Numbered from the stretch's first letter, positions 25,718-33,882 are shown. The stretch is 41,294 nt of DNA from Methanobacteriota archaeon (GCA_002720095.2 PBGP02000019.1:9394-50687), one strand, 5' to 3'. The notes: generated by a model from the letters alone, not told the origin. Numbers and translations: made by a program.

Positions 25718-26764
25718 TTAATTATTTCTTTTATCAAAAACAATACAATCATAAGTAAGGATATTGAGTAAAATTTCCCCAAAGTCTCGCGTATATGCAC
25801 ACAAACGGCGGATTGATTCTGAGATATGGTCCTCAAACAAAAGTTTATTCGCATCTTTTCTACCAGTCCAGAGGCTTCTCTCGTGTAGTTTTAGGATTTT
25901 CTGTGCTGATTTCAATGAGTTTCTGGCAGCTTCTATTTCTTCTGCATTATTAGTTCTGATGTTTATCATTAAAGCTCGTAATGCTCCTTGCCAAATTGGT
26001 ATTTGATTGAGGGGAGGAATATCAAAAGATAATTTAGTTTTGCCATTATCTTCAAGCACAAGATGTGCAATCTGGTTTGTATGATCTGCCATCCTTTCCA
26101 ATGATCGTGCTAAGTTTGAATATTCTACAGCTTGTCTACGCCCAATATTTAGTCGCTCAGCAACCTTGTATGAATCTAATATAATTCCTGCCTGTCTTTC
26201 AATAAAAAACCTCAGGCTGTCAATTTCTCTTTCTCTTTCCTCATAATCTTCGATAAGTGATTTGTCTTCACCAGAAATTACATCTAATATATCACGCATA
26301 AGTGAATTTAATTGCATGTACATTTGATTAAGGCTGCTCCTCATTGGTAATTCGCCTGCATTGATTAAAGTGATTAATGTAATACTTTCATCTAATTCTT
26401 CTTCAATTTCAAATCCACGCGTCGACCTTTGAAAGGTTCGAATAATTCTCTTTATTTTTGAATTTTCTTTTGATGTAAAACTAATTTTTATCCGATCAGT
26501 TCCACTAAGGTATGCCCCCATTAAATGATCTAAAAGGGCCCCTTCAGGAATTTTTCTAGTGCTTAATGTGATTTTTTTAATCTGCTCTATGGTGTTGAAG
26601 GGAGTCAATCTTAGAGCTCCTGAAGGGCGCCAATCAACCTGAATTCCATCTCGTGATCTAAGATCGTGATGCTCAACCCAAACTTTTGGTAAACTGAGGG
26701 TATAAGTTGCCCCTCCTGTAAATTGCAATTTTCTGACGTCTTTATCTCCACTTTGTTTCGCCAT
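25718..26764 (-). CDS. phoU: AbrB-PhoU domain phosphate uptake regulator
   Basis: This encodes 348 residues. An N-terminal swapped-hairpin AbrB-like domain (~10-55: RKLQFTGGATYTLSLPKVWVEHH) precedes two PhoU-like helical repeats (~115-340). The first has SLNQMYMQLNSLMRDILD and GRRQAVEYSNLARSLERMADHTNQIAHL; the second ends with RRLCAYTRDFGEILLNI. This AbrB-PhoU combination is typical of archaea and acts in phosphate-responsive control of transport, probably by binding DNA or a transporter. It is divergent from the PiT transporter gene 82 bases away, which supports a phosphate role. Confidence 0.9.
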   Translation of the reverse strand: MAKQSGDKDVRKLQFTGGATYTLSLPKVWVEHHDLRSRDGIQVDWRPSGALRLTPFNTIEQIKKITLSTRKIPEGALLDHLMGAYLSGTDRIKISFTSKENSKIKRIIRTFQRSTRGFEIEEELDESITLITLINAGELPMRSSLNQMYMQLNSLMRDILDVISGEDKSLIEDYEEREREIDSLRFFIERQAGIILDSYKVAERLNIGRRQAVEYSNLARSLERMADHTNQIAHLVLEDNGKTKLSFDIPPLNQIPIWQGALRALMINIRTNNAEEIEAARNSLKSAQKILKLHERSLWTGRKDANKLLFEDHISESIRRLCAYTRDFGEILLNILTYDCIVFDKRNN

Positions 26765-26846
26765 GTATGCCCTATAATGATTCTAAATATAACTATATAG
26801 ATTATAGTAGTTCTATATGATATACTGGATAAGTTAACGAAAAATT
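26765..26846. promoter_or_regulatory. Divergent phoU/pit promoter with repeated CTATAT elements
   Basis: The 82-base spacer contains CTATATAGAT and, about 20 bases on, CTATATGATATA, a near-direct repeat overlapping TATA-like sequence for both directions. One copy would serve each promoter, or they could be paired regulator sites. No SD is evident before the PiT ATG at 26847. Confidence 0.4.
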
Positions 26847-28982
26847 ATGGAGCCAGTTATGATGTTAGTTCTAGCTCTATCGATATTAGTTTGTGCTTAT
26901 ATGGCATGGAATATCGGTGCGAATGATGTTGCAAATGCAATGGGCACTTCTGTTGGAAGTCGTGCTTTAACTCTCAAACAGGCTGTAATAATTGCAGCAA
27001 TCTTCGAATTTAGCGGTGCATTTTTCGCCGGTGATGCTGTTACAGATACTGTTCGAAAAGGTATTTTATCGGTAGATTTTGATAAAATTCTCCCAGAAGG
27101 GTTTGCTAATGATTTGATGTATGCCTTTATTGCTGCTATGATGGCTGCAGCAGTTTGGCTTACAGTTGCAACAAGGTTTGGACTACCAGTATCCACCACC
27201 CATTCTATTATTGGTGGCATTCTAGGGGTCGGACTTATTCTTGAAGTCCAACATCCAACAATGGATGGGCTCATTGATTGGGCAGTTGTTAGAAAAGTTG
27301 TGATGTCATGGATTGCAAGTCCTTTAATGGGGGGAATAATTGCTTTTCTTTCATTTACTGTTGTAAGAATGGCGATTCTTGATGCAAAAAACCCGGTTGA
27401 AAGATCTAAATGGTTAGCACCTATTTTGGCTTTACCAACATTTTTTGTTTTAGGGCTTGCTTTACAATTCAAAGCATTGAAAGGGTTCTTTGCAAAGGCA
27501 GCAGATAATGGTTGGATTAAAAATAAATATGATTGGTTGCCTGTAAAAGAAAATGGTGTTTTTAATCCTTGGGCTGAAAATGCCTGGTTTCCAATTAATA
27601 GTCTGATTCTAGCATTTTCAATTGGAGCGATTGCAAGTATAATTTTATGGTGGGTTCTTCGTAAATATGATTTCAATAGTGAAAAAGGTGGATTCACAGG
27701 AGTTGAAAGGATTTTTGTTTGGTTACAAATAATTACTGCGGCCTATGTAGCATTTGCGCATGGTGCAAATGACCGTTCGAATGCAATTGGGCCGATGGCT
27801 GCTGTCTATGATATATTGTCTAGTGGTGGTGAATTAACAGCTAAAGTTGATATTCCATTATGGTTGGTACTATTGGGTTCTGCGGGTATAGCCATAGGTG
27901 TAATGACTTGGGGATATCGTGTTATGGAAACTATTGGGAAGAAAATTACAGATATTACTCCAACCAGGGGTTTTGCTGCAGAATTTGGAGCTGCAACGGT
28001 GATCTTAATGTTTTCAATGCCGTTTTTAGCTGTGCCTGTTTCAACTACCCATACACTAGTTGGTGCTGTAGTTGGTGTTGGTCTTGCTGGTGGAGCTAAA
28101 GCAGTTGATTTCCGTGTATTTGGGAAGATTGCTGCTTCCTGGGTAGCTAGTTTACCTGCTGCCGGTCTCGGGGCGGTCGCCATATATGTTGCCAGTGGAT
28201 CAGATCCTGCAAAAATTAGTTTAATTATTCCTCTTGCTTTTATTGCAGTTATTTGGGTCTTATGGAAAACAAAAGATGATGAAATATATGTGGAAGATGC
28301 CTTAGCAGATGTTGGTGGCACTATTTCAAAAAATAATATATCACCAACTGTATTTGAGTTGTTCCACAAACACGCTCAAGCAGTTGAAGTCACTGTTAAT
28401 CATATGTTAAAAGCAGTCAATAAGGCAGCAGAAGGGAAAGATGCTACAGAAGAAATAAAGGCAACTGTTGAAGCAGAATTATCTGCTGATAATTTAAAAT
28501 CAGCATTACGTGAAAAGGTAGGTTCTCGTGAATGGAAACTATTAATTGGTAGTGATGCTTTCTTACATATGTTGACGCGCCAGGATAGGATTGCTGATTA
28601 TGCACAAAATGTTGCTGAACAACTTTCCTTCAGAGAGTTATACAACAATAGTGAAGCTCGTGAATTACTCAAGAAAATGGCAGAATCTGTATCTGAAACG
28701 GTTGCTGCATATGAAGATACTGTTGAAGTCCTTCGAGATGTTACATTATCTGGATATACTAAAATGGGAAGAGAAGAGCTTTTGGAAATGATTAGGAAAG
28801 TCAATCTAAAAGAGCATGAGGCGGATCTATCTGAAGCCATTGCTGCTGCTTATGTGTTTAGTAATGGTGATGATCAACCCTTAGCTGCGATACATATGTA
28901 TAGAGTTTTACAAAGAATGGATGATGTCGCTAACGCTTGTGAAGCAGCCGCAAATGCTTTCTTACCAATTGTTTACAACTAA
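26847..28982 (+). CDS. pit: PiT-family inorganic phosphate transporter fused to a DUF47/PhoU-like domain
   Basis: This encodes 711 residues. The first ~495 residues are a PiT/PHO-4 permease that imports phosphate with a cation. The two signature repeats are WNIGANDVANAMGTSVGSR (21-39) with LPVSTTHSIIGGILGVG, and AHGANDRSNAIGPMAAV (~303-319) with VPVSTTHTLVGAVVGVG. From about residue 500 to the end is a soluble helical domain (VFELFHKHAQAVEVTVNHMLKAV ... YAQNVAEQLSF ... LQRMDDVANACEAAANAF) that matches the DUF47/PhoU-like pattern. DUF47 proteins are usually encoded by a separate gene next to pit; here the two are one reading frame. It is divergent from an AbrB-PhoU gene, and its stop overlaps the next start as TAATG. 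Confidence 0.93.
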   Translation: MEPVMMLVLALSILVCAYMAWNIGANDVANAMGTSVGSRALTLKQAVIIAAIFEFSGAFFAGDAVTDTVRKGILSVDFDKILPEGFANDLMYAFIAAMMAAAVWLTVATRFGLPVSTTHSIIGGILGVGLILEVQHPTMDGLIDWAVVRKVVMSWIASPLMGGIIAFLSFTVVRMAILDAKNPVERSKWLAPILALPTFFVLGLALQFKALKGFFAKAADNGWIKNKYDWLPVKENGVFNPWAENAWFPINSLILAFSIGAIASIILWWVLRKYDFNSEKGGFTGVERIFVWLQIITAAYVAFAHGANDRSNAIGPMAAVYDILSSGGELTAKVDIPLWLVLLGSAGIAIGVMTWGYRVMETIGKKITDITPTRGFAAEFGAATVILMFSMPFLAVPVSTTHTLVGAVVGVGLAGGAKAVDFRVFGKIAASWVASLPAAGLGAVAIYVASGSDPAKISLIIPLAFIAVIWVLWKTKDDEIYVEDALADVGGTISKNNISPTVFELFHKHAQAVEVTVNHMLKAVNKAAEGKDATEEIKATVEAELSADNLKSALREKVGSREWKLLIGSDAFLHMLTRQDRIADYAQNVAEQLSFRELYNNSEARELLKKMAESVSETVAAYEDTVEVLRDVTLSGYTKMGREELLEMIRKVNLKEHEADLSEAIAAAYVFSNGDDQPLAAIHMYRVLQRMDDVANACEAAANAFLPIVYN

Positions 28983-29734
28983 TGATGTTTGGAATTGTAA
29001 TAATGGATGATTTGATATTGGTGTCTATTGGGGCTTTTTTAGTAGCGGTATTGACAGTGCCAGCGGGATTTGGTTTGTCAACTATGTTGACTCCTTTGGT
29101 TCTATTATTGATGGGCCCGCATGAAGCAGTAGCCGTTGTTGCCATCGTTCATGGGGCCCATAATGGGGGTAAATATTTGGCTCTCAAAAAGTATGTAAAT
29201 TTTGATGCGTGTCGTAAATATGGTATATGGCTTGTCTTTGGTTCTATTATAGGGGCCCTTTTACAAAATCAGGTCCCTGAAACACCCCTATTGGCTATTA
29301 TTGGCATATTTCTTATCATACTACCATTACTTACTATGAGTGAAAGATGGATGGGTTATAAAATTCCGGAAGCTAATGATAGGATTGGTGGGTTTAGTTC
29401 TGGGTTTATGGGGGGCCTTTCGGGACACCAAGGTGCTCTTCGTGCCATGTTTTTGAGTAGAAGGTTGCCTGATAAAATGGCATATGCGGCAACTGCAAGC
29501 ATCCTTGCATTGTGTGTAGATTTATCTCGTATTCCAGTGTACCTTATTTATCGTAATGAAGAGATTCTACAACAACTAACATTAACTTGTATCTTGATTA
29601 TTTCGGCCTTACTTGGTGTTAATATTGGTAAACTTTGGTTAAAAAATCTCAAAGTAGAGTGGATTCAAAGGGGAGTAATGTTGGGCATTATTGGAAGTGG
29701 TTTTTTCTACCTGTATGAAGCTATAATCATATAA
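28982..29734 (+). CDS. TSUP (TauE/SafE-type) membrane permease
   Basis: This encodes 250 residues with about seven or eight hydrophobic helices in two related halves. The first half has VPAGFGLSTMLTPLVLLLMGPHEAVAVVAIVHGAHNGGK, the second half IGGFSSGFMGGLSGHQGALRAMFL, the pattern of PF01925 permeases. Family members move sulfite, sulfoacetate, taurine-related or other organic anions; the substrate here cannot be read. It overlaps the end of the PiT gene (TAATG), so the two are translated together, which may link it to phosphate or oxyanion movement. Met1, Met2 or Met9 (29006) could be the start. Confidence 0.85.
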   Translation: MMFGIVIMDDLILVSIGAFLVAVLTVPAGFGLSTMLTPLVLLLMGPHEAVAVVAIVHGAHNGGKYLALKKYVNFDACRKYGIWLVFGSIIGALLQNQVPETPLLAIIGIFLIILPLLTMSERWMGYKIPEANDRIGGFSSGFMGGLSGHQGALRAMFLSRRLPDKMAYAATASILALCVDLSRIPVYLIYRNEEILQQLTLTCILIISALLGVNIGKLWLKNLKVEWIQRGVMLGIIGSGFFYLYEAIII

Positions 29735-29789
29735 TATTCAACCCTTCTAAAATTAAAAGTAGGCCTAATACTCCAAATAATAATACCAT
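29727..29789 (-). CDS. Possible 20-residue single-helix membrane peptide
   Basis: The minus-strand frame MVLLFGVLGLLLILEGLNII begins 2 bases after the stop of the 48-residue ORF upstream and ends inside the 3' end of the convergent TSUP gene. It is almost entirely a hydrophobic helix. Such a short frame could arise by chance in AT-rich DNA; the tight spacing to the preceding small membrane ORF is the only support. Confidence 0.25.
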   Translation of the reverse strand: MVLLFGVLGLLLILEGLNII

Positions 29790-29791
29790 TA

Positions 29792-29938
29792 TTATGTAAA
29801 AATAGGTCCATCTTCACGAGACACCCATTGGCCTCCATTATTGGTCCTTTGTTTCCAAAATGCACCGCGAATCAGGCAAGTAACTAAATATGTTAAACAA
29901 CCAATTCCTGCGATTAGTGTTTCATAATTTATTTCCAT
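29792..29938 (-). CDS. Small single-TM hypothetical protein (48 aa)
   Basis: An ATG-initiated minus-strand frame of 48 residues: MEINYE, a TM helix (TLIAGIGCLTYLVTCLI), then a basic/aromatic segment RGAFWKQR and a soluble tail ending WVSREDGPIFT. The helix followed by positive residues fits an N-out, C-in membrane protein. It begins 25 bases after the end of the ABC permease gene on the same strand and so could be the last part of that operon. No SD is visible and the family is not recognised. Confidence 0.45.
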   Translation of the reverse strand: MEINYETLIAGIGCLTYLVTCLIRGAFWKQRTNNGGQWVSREDGPIFT

Positions 29939-29963
29939 GTGTAATCTTCGCACAAGATACACA

Positions 29964-30878
29964 TTATTCTTTCTTATATTTTGAAAACAAAAATTCCGGA
30001 ATGAAAACCCCTTTCCAACTTGCCCGTTTTAGATTTTCTTTTTCAGTGAAAAATGATCTTGCATAAATAGATATTAAATCGATAATTACTACTGTAATAA
30101 ATATAATTATGAGATAGGCAATTACTTTATCATATTGTAAAAATTTCAAGTATAAATTAATGTAATAACCAATTCCACCAGCTCCGACAATACCAATTAC
30201 AGTGCCATGTCTGACATTATATTCAAACATAAATATCAGGTGAGATATTAAATTGTTTGCAGATTCAGGAATAACTACACCTATAGATTTTTCAATCTTA
30301 TTCAGGCGCATCGCATCAGCTGCATCTAATGGATCTCTGGAAATACCTTCAAATGCTTCATATTGTAATTTTCCTAAATACCCAATTGTGTAAAAAGTCA
30401 TTGCCAGAGTTCCAGAGACAGGTCCAAGTCCAATTAGGATTACGAATAATATAGCCCAAATAATGCTAGGTAATGTTCTGAATGAAGCCAATAAAATACG
30501 TGCGGGATAAGATATCCAAAAAGGATTTAAATTTGTAGCTGCTAATAGAGAAATTGGTAAAGACAAAAACATACCAAAAATAGTAGCAACAAATGCTATT
30601 TTTAGTGTCTCGGTCATCCCAATCCAAGCCGTAGAACATTTAAATTCAAAAAAAGATGATTCGGTGCAAATAGGGTATGCTTGTGGTTCAATAACTTTCC
30701 AGTTAGGTGGCCAGAGTGATTCGTAAAAAAAGATCGATAAGTTATCAAGTGAGTTTTCCAAAGAGCCCCAATCCCCATCAACTAGATTCGAAAAAACAGA
30801 CCAAGTAATAATAATAACTAACAATAAAATTGATAAATTTCTGAATATTCTAAAATAATAATTATCTAACAATTTCAC
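29964..30878 (-). CDS. phnE: PhnE-type ABC transporter permease
   Basis: This encodes 304 residues with about six TM helices and the MetI-like permease fold of PhnE. It has an N-terminal helix (LSILLLVIITWSVFSNL), an extracellular loop with Cys, a core from GMTETLKIAFVATIFGMFLSLPISLLAA, and the coupling-loop EAA motif region YEAFEGISRDPLDAADAMRLNKIEKSIGVVIPESANNLI. It would form the membrane channel with the adjacent ATPase. The start is GTG at 30878, overlapping the ATPase stop as TAGTG. The family is named for phosphonate import, but the binding protein of this operon looks transferrin-like, so the cargo may differ. Confidence 0.87.
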   Translation of the reverse strand: MKLLDNYYFRIFRNLSILLLVIIITWSVFSNLVDGDWGSLENSLDNLSIFFYESLWPPNWKVIEPQAYPICTESSFFEFKCSTAWIGMTETLKIAFVATIFGMFLSLPISLLAATNLNPFWISYPARILLASFRTLPSIIWAILFVILIGLGPVSGTLAMTFYTIGYLGKLQYEAFEGISRDPLDAADAMRLNKIEKSIGVVIPESANNLISHLIFMFEYNVRHGTVIGIVGAGGIGYYINLYLKFLQYDKVIAYLIIIFITVVIIDLISIYARSFFTEKENLKRASWKGVFIPEFLFSKYKKE

Positions 30879-31630
30879 TATTTATCTCCCCCCTTAAGAA
30901 ACATAGAATCATTATCTGGCGGAAGTTCTAACAATTTTCCATCTGATATTACAAACAATCTATCACTCATTTGCTTGGCTCTTTCTAAATCATGTTCGAC
31001 TATAATTATTGAAGCTTTTGAATTAGAAATATAATTTAGTACTTGGTTTTGGACTACAGATTTTGTTGTTTCATCCAATTCACTAAGAAATTCATCGGCT
31101 AGAATTAATTTTGGTTTTTGAGCTAATGTTCTGGCAGTTGCCACTCTTCTTCTTTCTCCACCAGATAGTTTTCTAACAATCTTGTACTTATATTCTGAGA
31201 TTCCTAGTCCTTCGATTGCAGTAAATGCAGATTCTTTTGCATCATTGGAAAAAAATGGATGCCAAAACGATTTATATCTTGCGTTTGCTCCAAGCATAAC
31301 ATTATGCATTACTGTAGCGTGTCTGACCAATCCTAAATTTTGTGGGATATATCCTAATTCGCCCCGTTTAATATTTGATATATCTGTACCTAATTTTGTA
31401 TAATTTAGAACTTGTAAATGTCCAGAAATTGGTTTTATAAGCCCTGCTACCGTCTTTAAAAATGTAGTCTTTCCTATTCCTGATTTCCCAGTCAAAACTA
31501 TTATCTCACCAGGATAAACTGAAAAATCCTCTAATTCAAATAAAGGTTTTTTTGAATCGTATCCTATGACTACGTTTTTAGCGGAGATTATTGGTAAAAT
31601 AATCTTATTTGACTCGTCTTCAATAATCAT
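30878..31630 (-). CDS. phnC: PhnC-type ABC transporter ATP-binding protein
   Basis: This is the ATPase of the importer, ~250 residues. Walker A is LTGKSGIGKTTFLKTVAG, the Q-loop YIPQNLGLVRHATVMHNVMLG, the signature KLSGGERRRVATAR, Walker B LILADEFLSELD and the H-loop IIIVEHDLERAKQM. The pattern around the Q-loop (HATVMHNVMLG) is as in PhnC proteins. The ATG at 31630 is preceded by GGGGGGA and gives MIIEDESN; the frame also opens from a TTG nine bases upstream. It lies 41 bases after the binding-protein gene and overlaps the permease. Confidence 0.92.
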   Translation of the reverse strand: MIIEDESNKIILPIISAKNVVIGYDSKKPLFELEDFSVYPGEIIVLTGKSGIGKTTFLKTVAGLIKPISGHLQVLNYTKLGTDISNIKRGELGYIPQNLGLVRHATVMHNVMLGANARYKSFWHPFFSNDAKESAFTAIEGLGISEYKYKIVRKLSGGERRRVATARTLAQKPKLILADEFLSELDETTKSVVQNQVLNYISNSKASIIIVEHDLERAKQMSDRLFVISDGKLLELPPDNDSMFLKGGDK

Positions 31631-31671
31631 TCCCCCCAAAAATATGTAAGTAGATTATTATGAAGACAATT

Positions 31672-33849
31672 CTATATATCGTATTTATCATTCCAGTATG
31701 CTGTTATTCCAGGTACGTTAGATATTGAATCTGAATAACTTCCCATATGCTCTTGAGTATTAACTGCTATTAATCCGCCGGTATTCAATACCTCCTCTAG
31801 AATTGAGTCACCACACATATTCTGAGATATTGTATCGTCTACTTCATTGTTATATTGATCCCAGCAATATCCACCAGCTTCATCCAACCACATCTCTCCA
31901 TTTAAGTCCATTAATGCATTTAAGATAGCGGCTCTAGTGTACATATCCATTTTATCAGGATTATACATTACTGGATGGCTTGGAGCTTTGCCGAACAAGG
32001 GTAAAGCTACATATCCAGATTCTCCATTTTCGTCTTTGAGACACCAATTTCGGTTTCTGTCTTCACAATAAAAATCATGAGTGCTGTCTGCTATGAAAGC
32101 AACATCACCTCTGCCTTCCGAGAGGCAGCGCAATGCCCCCTCATAGCTGTAGTAAAGGTCTCCAGATTCTGGAATCGAGGCGTCTTCGTTAAAGAAATTA
32201 AAAATTGTAGCCCTTAATGAATCTACATCATTAGGATCTCCAATTACTTCTGCGTATCCATTACCTATCAAATATCCCATTGGAAGTAGCATTCCAGCAG
32301 ACTTTAACCACCCAGTATGACAAGATGTTTTTCCCCTCATTAATTCAAAAGGATCTGTGGATTCGTCATCATCCAAATAAGCTTGAGCAATATCACTATC
32401 TGCATTAACATATGCTTGAGCGCCGTACCAAGACCTACCATCTGGCTTCAAATCAGCGGCTAATGCGGATAAACCATATTCTTTCCATCCAACCCATGCT
32501 GCACCTCCATCCATGAAACCGATGTCTGCATTTCCAAATCTTAGTGCTTCGATTATTGCACCTTCAGACGAAACATCATATAATTCAACTGTAACGTTAA
32601 GCATCATAGAAAGCCTGTCTGCTAATAGTTGAGGGTTAGCATCAATATTCTCATAAGTATCTTTAACCTCATATGCGATTACAATTGGATCTTTTAATGG
32701 GGTCACGGATGTATTTACAGCATACTTACCACCGTAATATGCTTGAATTCCAGGTACGTTACGGATAGCTAATGAATATGTGCCAAGATGATCTTGTGCA
32801 CCTCCAACATCCCTAATTCCCATCGGTGAATTAATAATATCATCAAGTATTTCTTCGCCTACAGGATCATCTACCATTTCGACTAAGATTTTTCTTACCA
32901 TGTCTGCTTTGTTAGAATCCATAAATTCTGGGTTGTACATTATGGGGTGGCCTGGTGCTTGGCCAAACAAAGGTAATTCAACATAATCACTTTCTTCAAG
33001 GCACCAATCAGCAGCATTGTCGCCGTGTCTTAAACATTCATAATTTAGTGTAGTGTCTGCAACAAATGCTATGTCACCAGCACCTTCGGATAAACAACGT
33101 AATGCGCCTTTGTAACTATAATATCGATCTCCAACGTCAGGGATAGATGCGCCTTCATTGAAATATGATGTAATGGTGTTACGCATTGACTCTACTGTAT
33201 TAGGATCGCCAATTACATTAGCGTAACCCTCACCGATTAGATATCCCATAGGTATCAACATTCCAGCTGACTTTAACCATCCAGTATGACAAGATGTTTT
33301 TCCTTGGAAAAGCGTGAATGGGTCTGTTGACTCATCTCCATCTAAATGAGCCGCGGCCATATCGCTATCTGCATGAACTATGGCCCTTGCTCCATAAAAA
33401 GTTCGATTGTCCCATTTTGTCTCTGATGCTAATACGTCTAAATCATATTGTTGCCAACCAATCCAGGCTGCGCCACCATCTAGAAAAGCGATATCGGCGT
33501 TTCCAAATCTCAATGCTTCAATTGCTGAGCCTTCAGAACTAATTGGGTAAAGTGTAACTGTTGCATTGAGTTTTTCTTCAAGATAGTCTGCTAACTTTTG
33601 TGGATTGTCGTCAATATTCTCATAAGTATCTCTAACTGAGTAAGCCACTACTAAACTATCTATTTGATAAAAATCAGATGTTGTGGTATTTTCTTGTGTT
33701 TGTGTGTTTGTTTCAGTATTATTATCGGTGTTATTCTCATTACTATCGTCACCATCTCCTAAGCACCCAGATAATGATGCAAGCATCATAAATCCTACCA
33801 TAAATACTGCTTTCATAGATTTGTTCCATTGTCTACCCATATGTTTCAC
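31672..33849 (-). CDS. Bilobal transferrin-like/PhnD-like substrate-binding lipoprotein
   Basis: This encodes 725 residues. The signal peptide ends in lipobox LSGC (Cys29), followed by an Asn/Thr-rich tether. Two ~315-residue lobes (about 62-375 and 387-720) share long near-identical stretches. Each lobe belongs to the periplasmic-binding fold and would usually be named PhnD, but sequence features recall animal transferrin: GKTSCHTG, KSAGMxxPMGYLI, YYSYxGALRCLSEGxGDxAF and APxHPxMYNP. The four Fe(III) ligand types of transferrin (Asp, Tyr, Tyr, His) are present in both lobes: Asp124, Tyr152, Tyr246, His301 and Asp447, Tyr475, Tyr569, His625. The Cys pairs 187/252 and 510/575 match transferrin's Cys118-Cys194. 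The anion-binding Thr is kept (189, 512) and its Arg is Lys (193, 516). The start is GTG 33849 or ATG 33840. It heads an operon with the PhnC- and PhnE-type genes. Confidence 0.88.
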   Translation of the reverse strand: MKHMGRQWNKSMKAVFMVGFMMLASLSGCLGDGDDSNENNTDNNTETNTQTQENTTTSDFYQIDSLVVAYSVRDTYENIDDNPQKLADYLEEKLNATVTLYPISSEGSAIEALRFGNADIAFLDGGAAWIGWQQYDLDVLASETKWDNRTFYGARAIVHADSDMAAAHLDGDESTDPFTLFQGKTSCHTGWLKSAGMLIPMGYLIGEGYANVIGDPNTVESMRNTITSYFNEGASIPDVGDRYYSYKGALRCLSEGAGDIAFVADTTLNYECLRHGDNAADWCLEESDYVELPLFGQAPGHPIMYNPEFMDSNKADMVRKILVEMVDDPVGEEILDDIINSPMGIRDVGGAQDHLGTYSLAIRNVPGIQAYYGGKYAVNTSVTPLKDPIVIAYEVKDTYENIDANPQLLADRLSMMLNVTVELYDVSSEGAIIEALRFGNADIGFMDGGAAWVGWKEYGLSALAADLKPDGRSWYGAQAYVNADSDIAQAYLDDDESTDPFELMRGKTSCHTGWLKSAGMLLPMGYLIGNGYAEVIGDPNDVDSLRATIFNFFNEDASIPESGDLYYSYEGALRCLSEGRGDVAFIADSTHDFYCEDRNRNWCLKDENGESGYVALPLFGKAPSHPVMYNPDKMDMYTRAAILNALMDLNGEMWLDEAGGYCWDQYNNEVDDTISQNMCGDSILEEVLNTGGLIAVNTQEHMGSYSDSISNVPGITAYWNDKYDI
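31690..33666 (-). repeat. Tandem duplication inside the binding-protein gene (lobe 1 33666-32733, lobe 2 32691-31690)
   Basis: Two in-frame copies of about 0.95 kb encode the two lobes. Similarity remains visible at DNA level, for example near 33270-33302 and 32298-32330, where the two copies differ by only a few bases over about 30. Protein stretches such as GKTSCHTGWLKSAGML are identical. This points to an internal duplication, kept recent or homogenised. Confidence 0.85.
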
Positions 33850-33872
33850 TTAATTAGGCCAATCACTAGGCT

Positions 33873-33881
33873 GATATAAAG
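33873..33881 (-). promoter_or_regulatory. TATA-like element of the transferrin-like ABC operon
   Basis: On the minus strand CTTTATATC lies directly after the inverted repeat at 33883-33896 and about 28 bases before the GTG at 33849 (37 before the ATG at 33840). The transcript would therefore start almost at the coding region, so the mRNA may be leaderless or nearly so. Confidence 0.5.
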
Positions 33882-33882
33882 A

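Noticed and set aside
26897-28369. Long minus-strand frames opposite the PiT gene (266 and 187 codons)
   Set aside because: They mirror the codon pattern of pit, contain no recognisable motif and lie entirely within a clear transporter gene.
29758-29770. GTAGGCCTAAT, a further TAGG/CCTA palindrome
   Set aside because: It lacks the TTAGG-N4-CCTAA spacing and lies inside the end of convergent small ORFs, not in a promoter.
31672-33849. Frameshift or assembly duplication explaining the doubled binding protein
   Set aside because: The frame is continuous, the lobes differ at many positions throughout, and each has its own full set of ligand-type residues, so it is a real divergent duplication.
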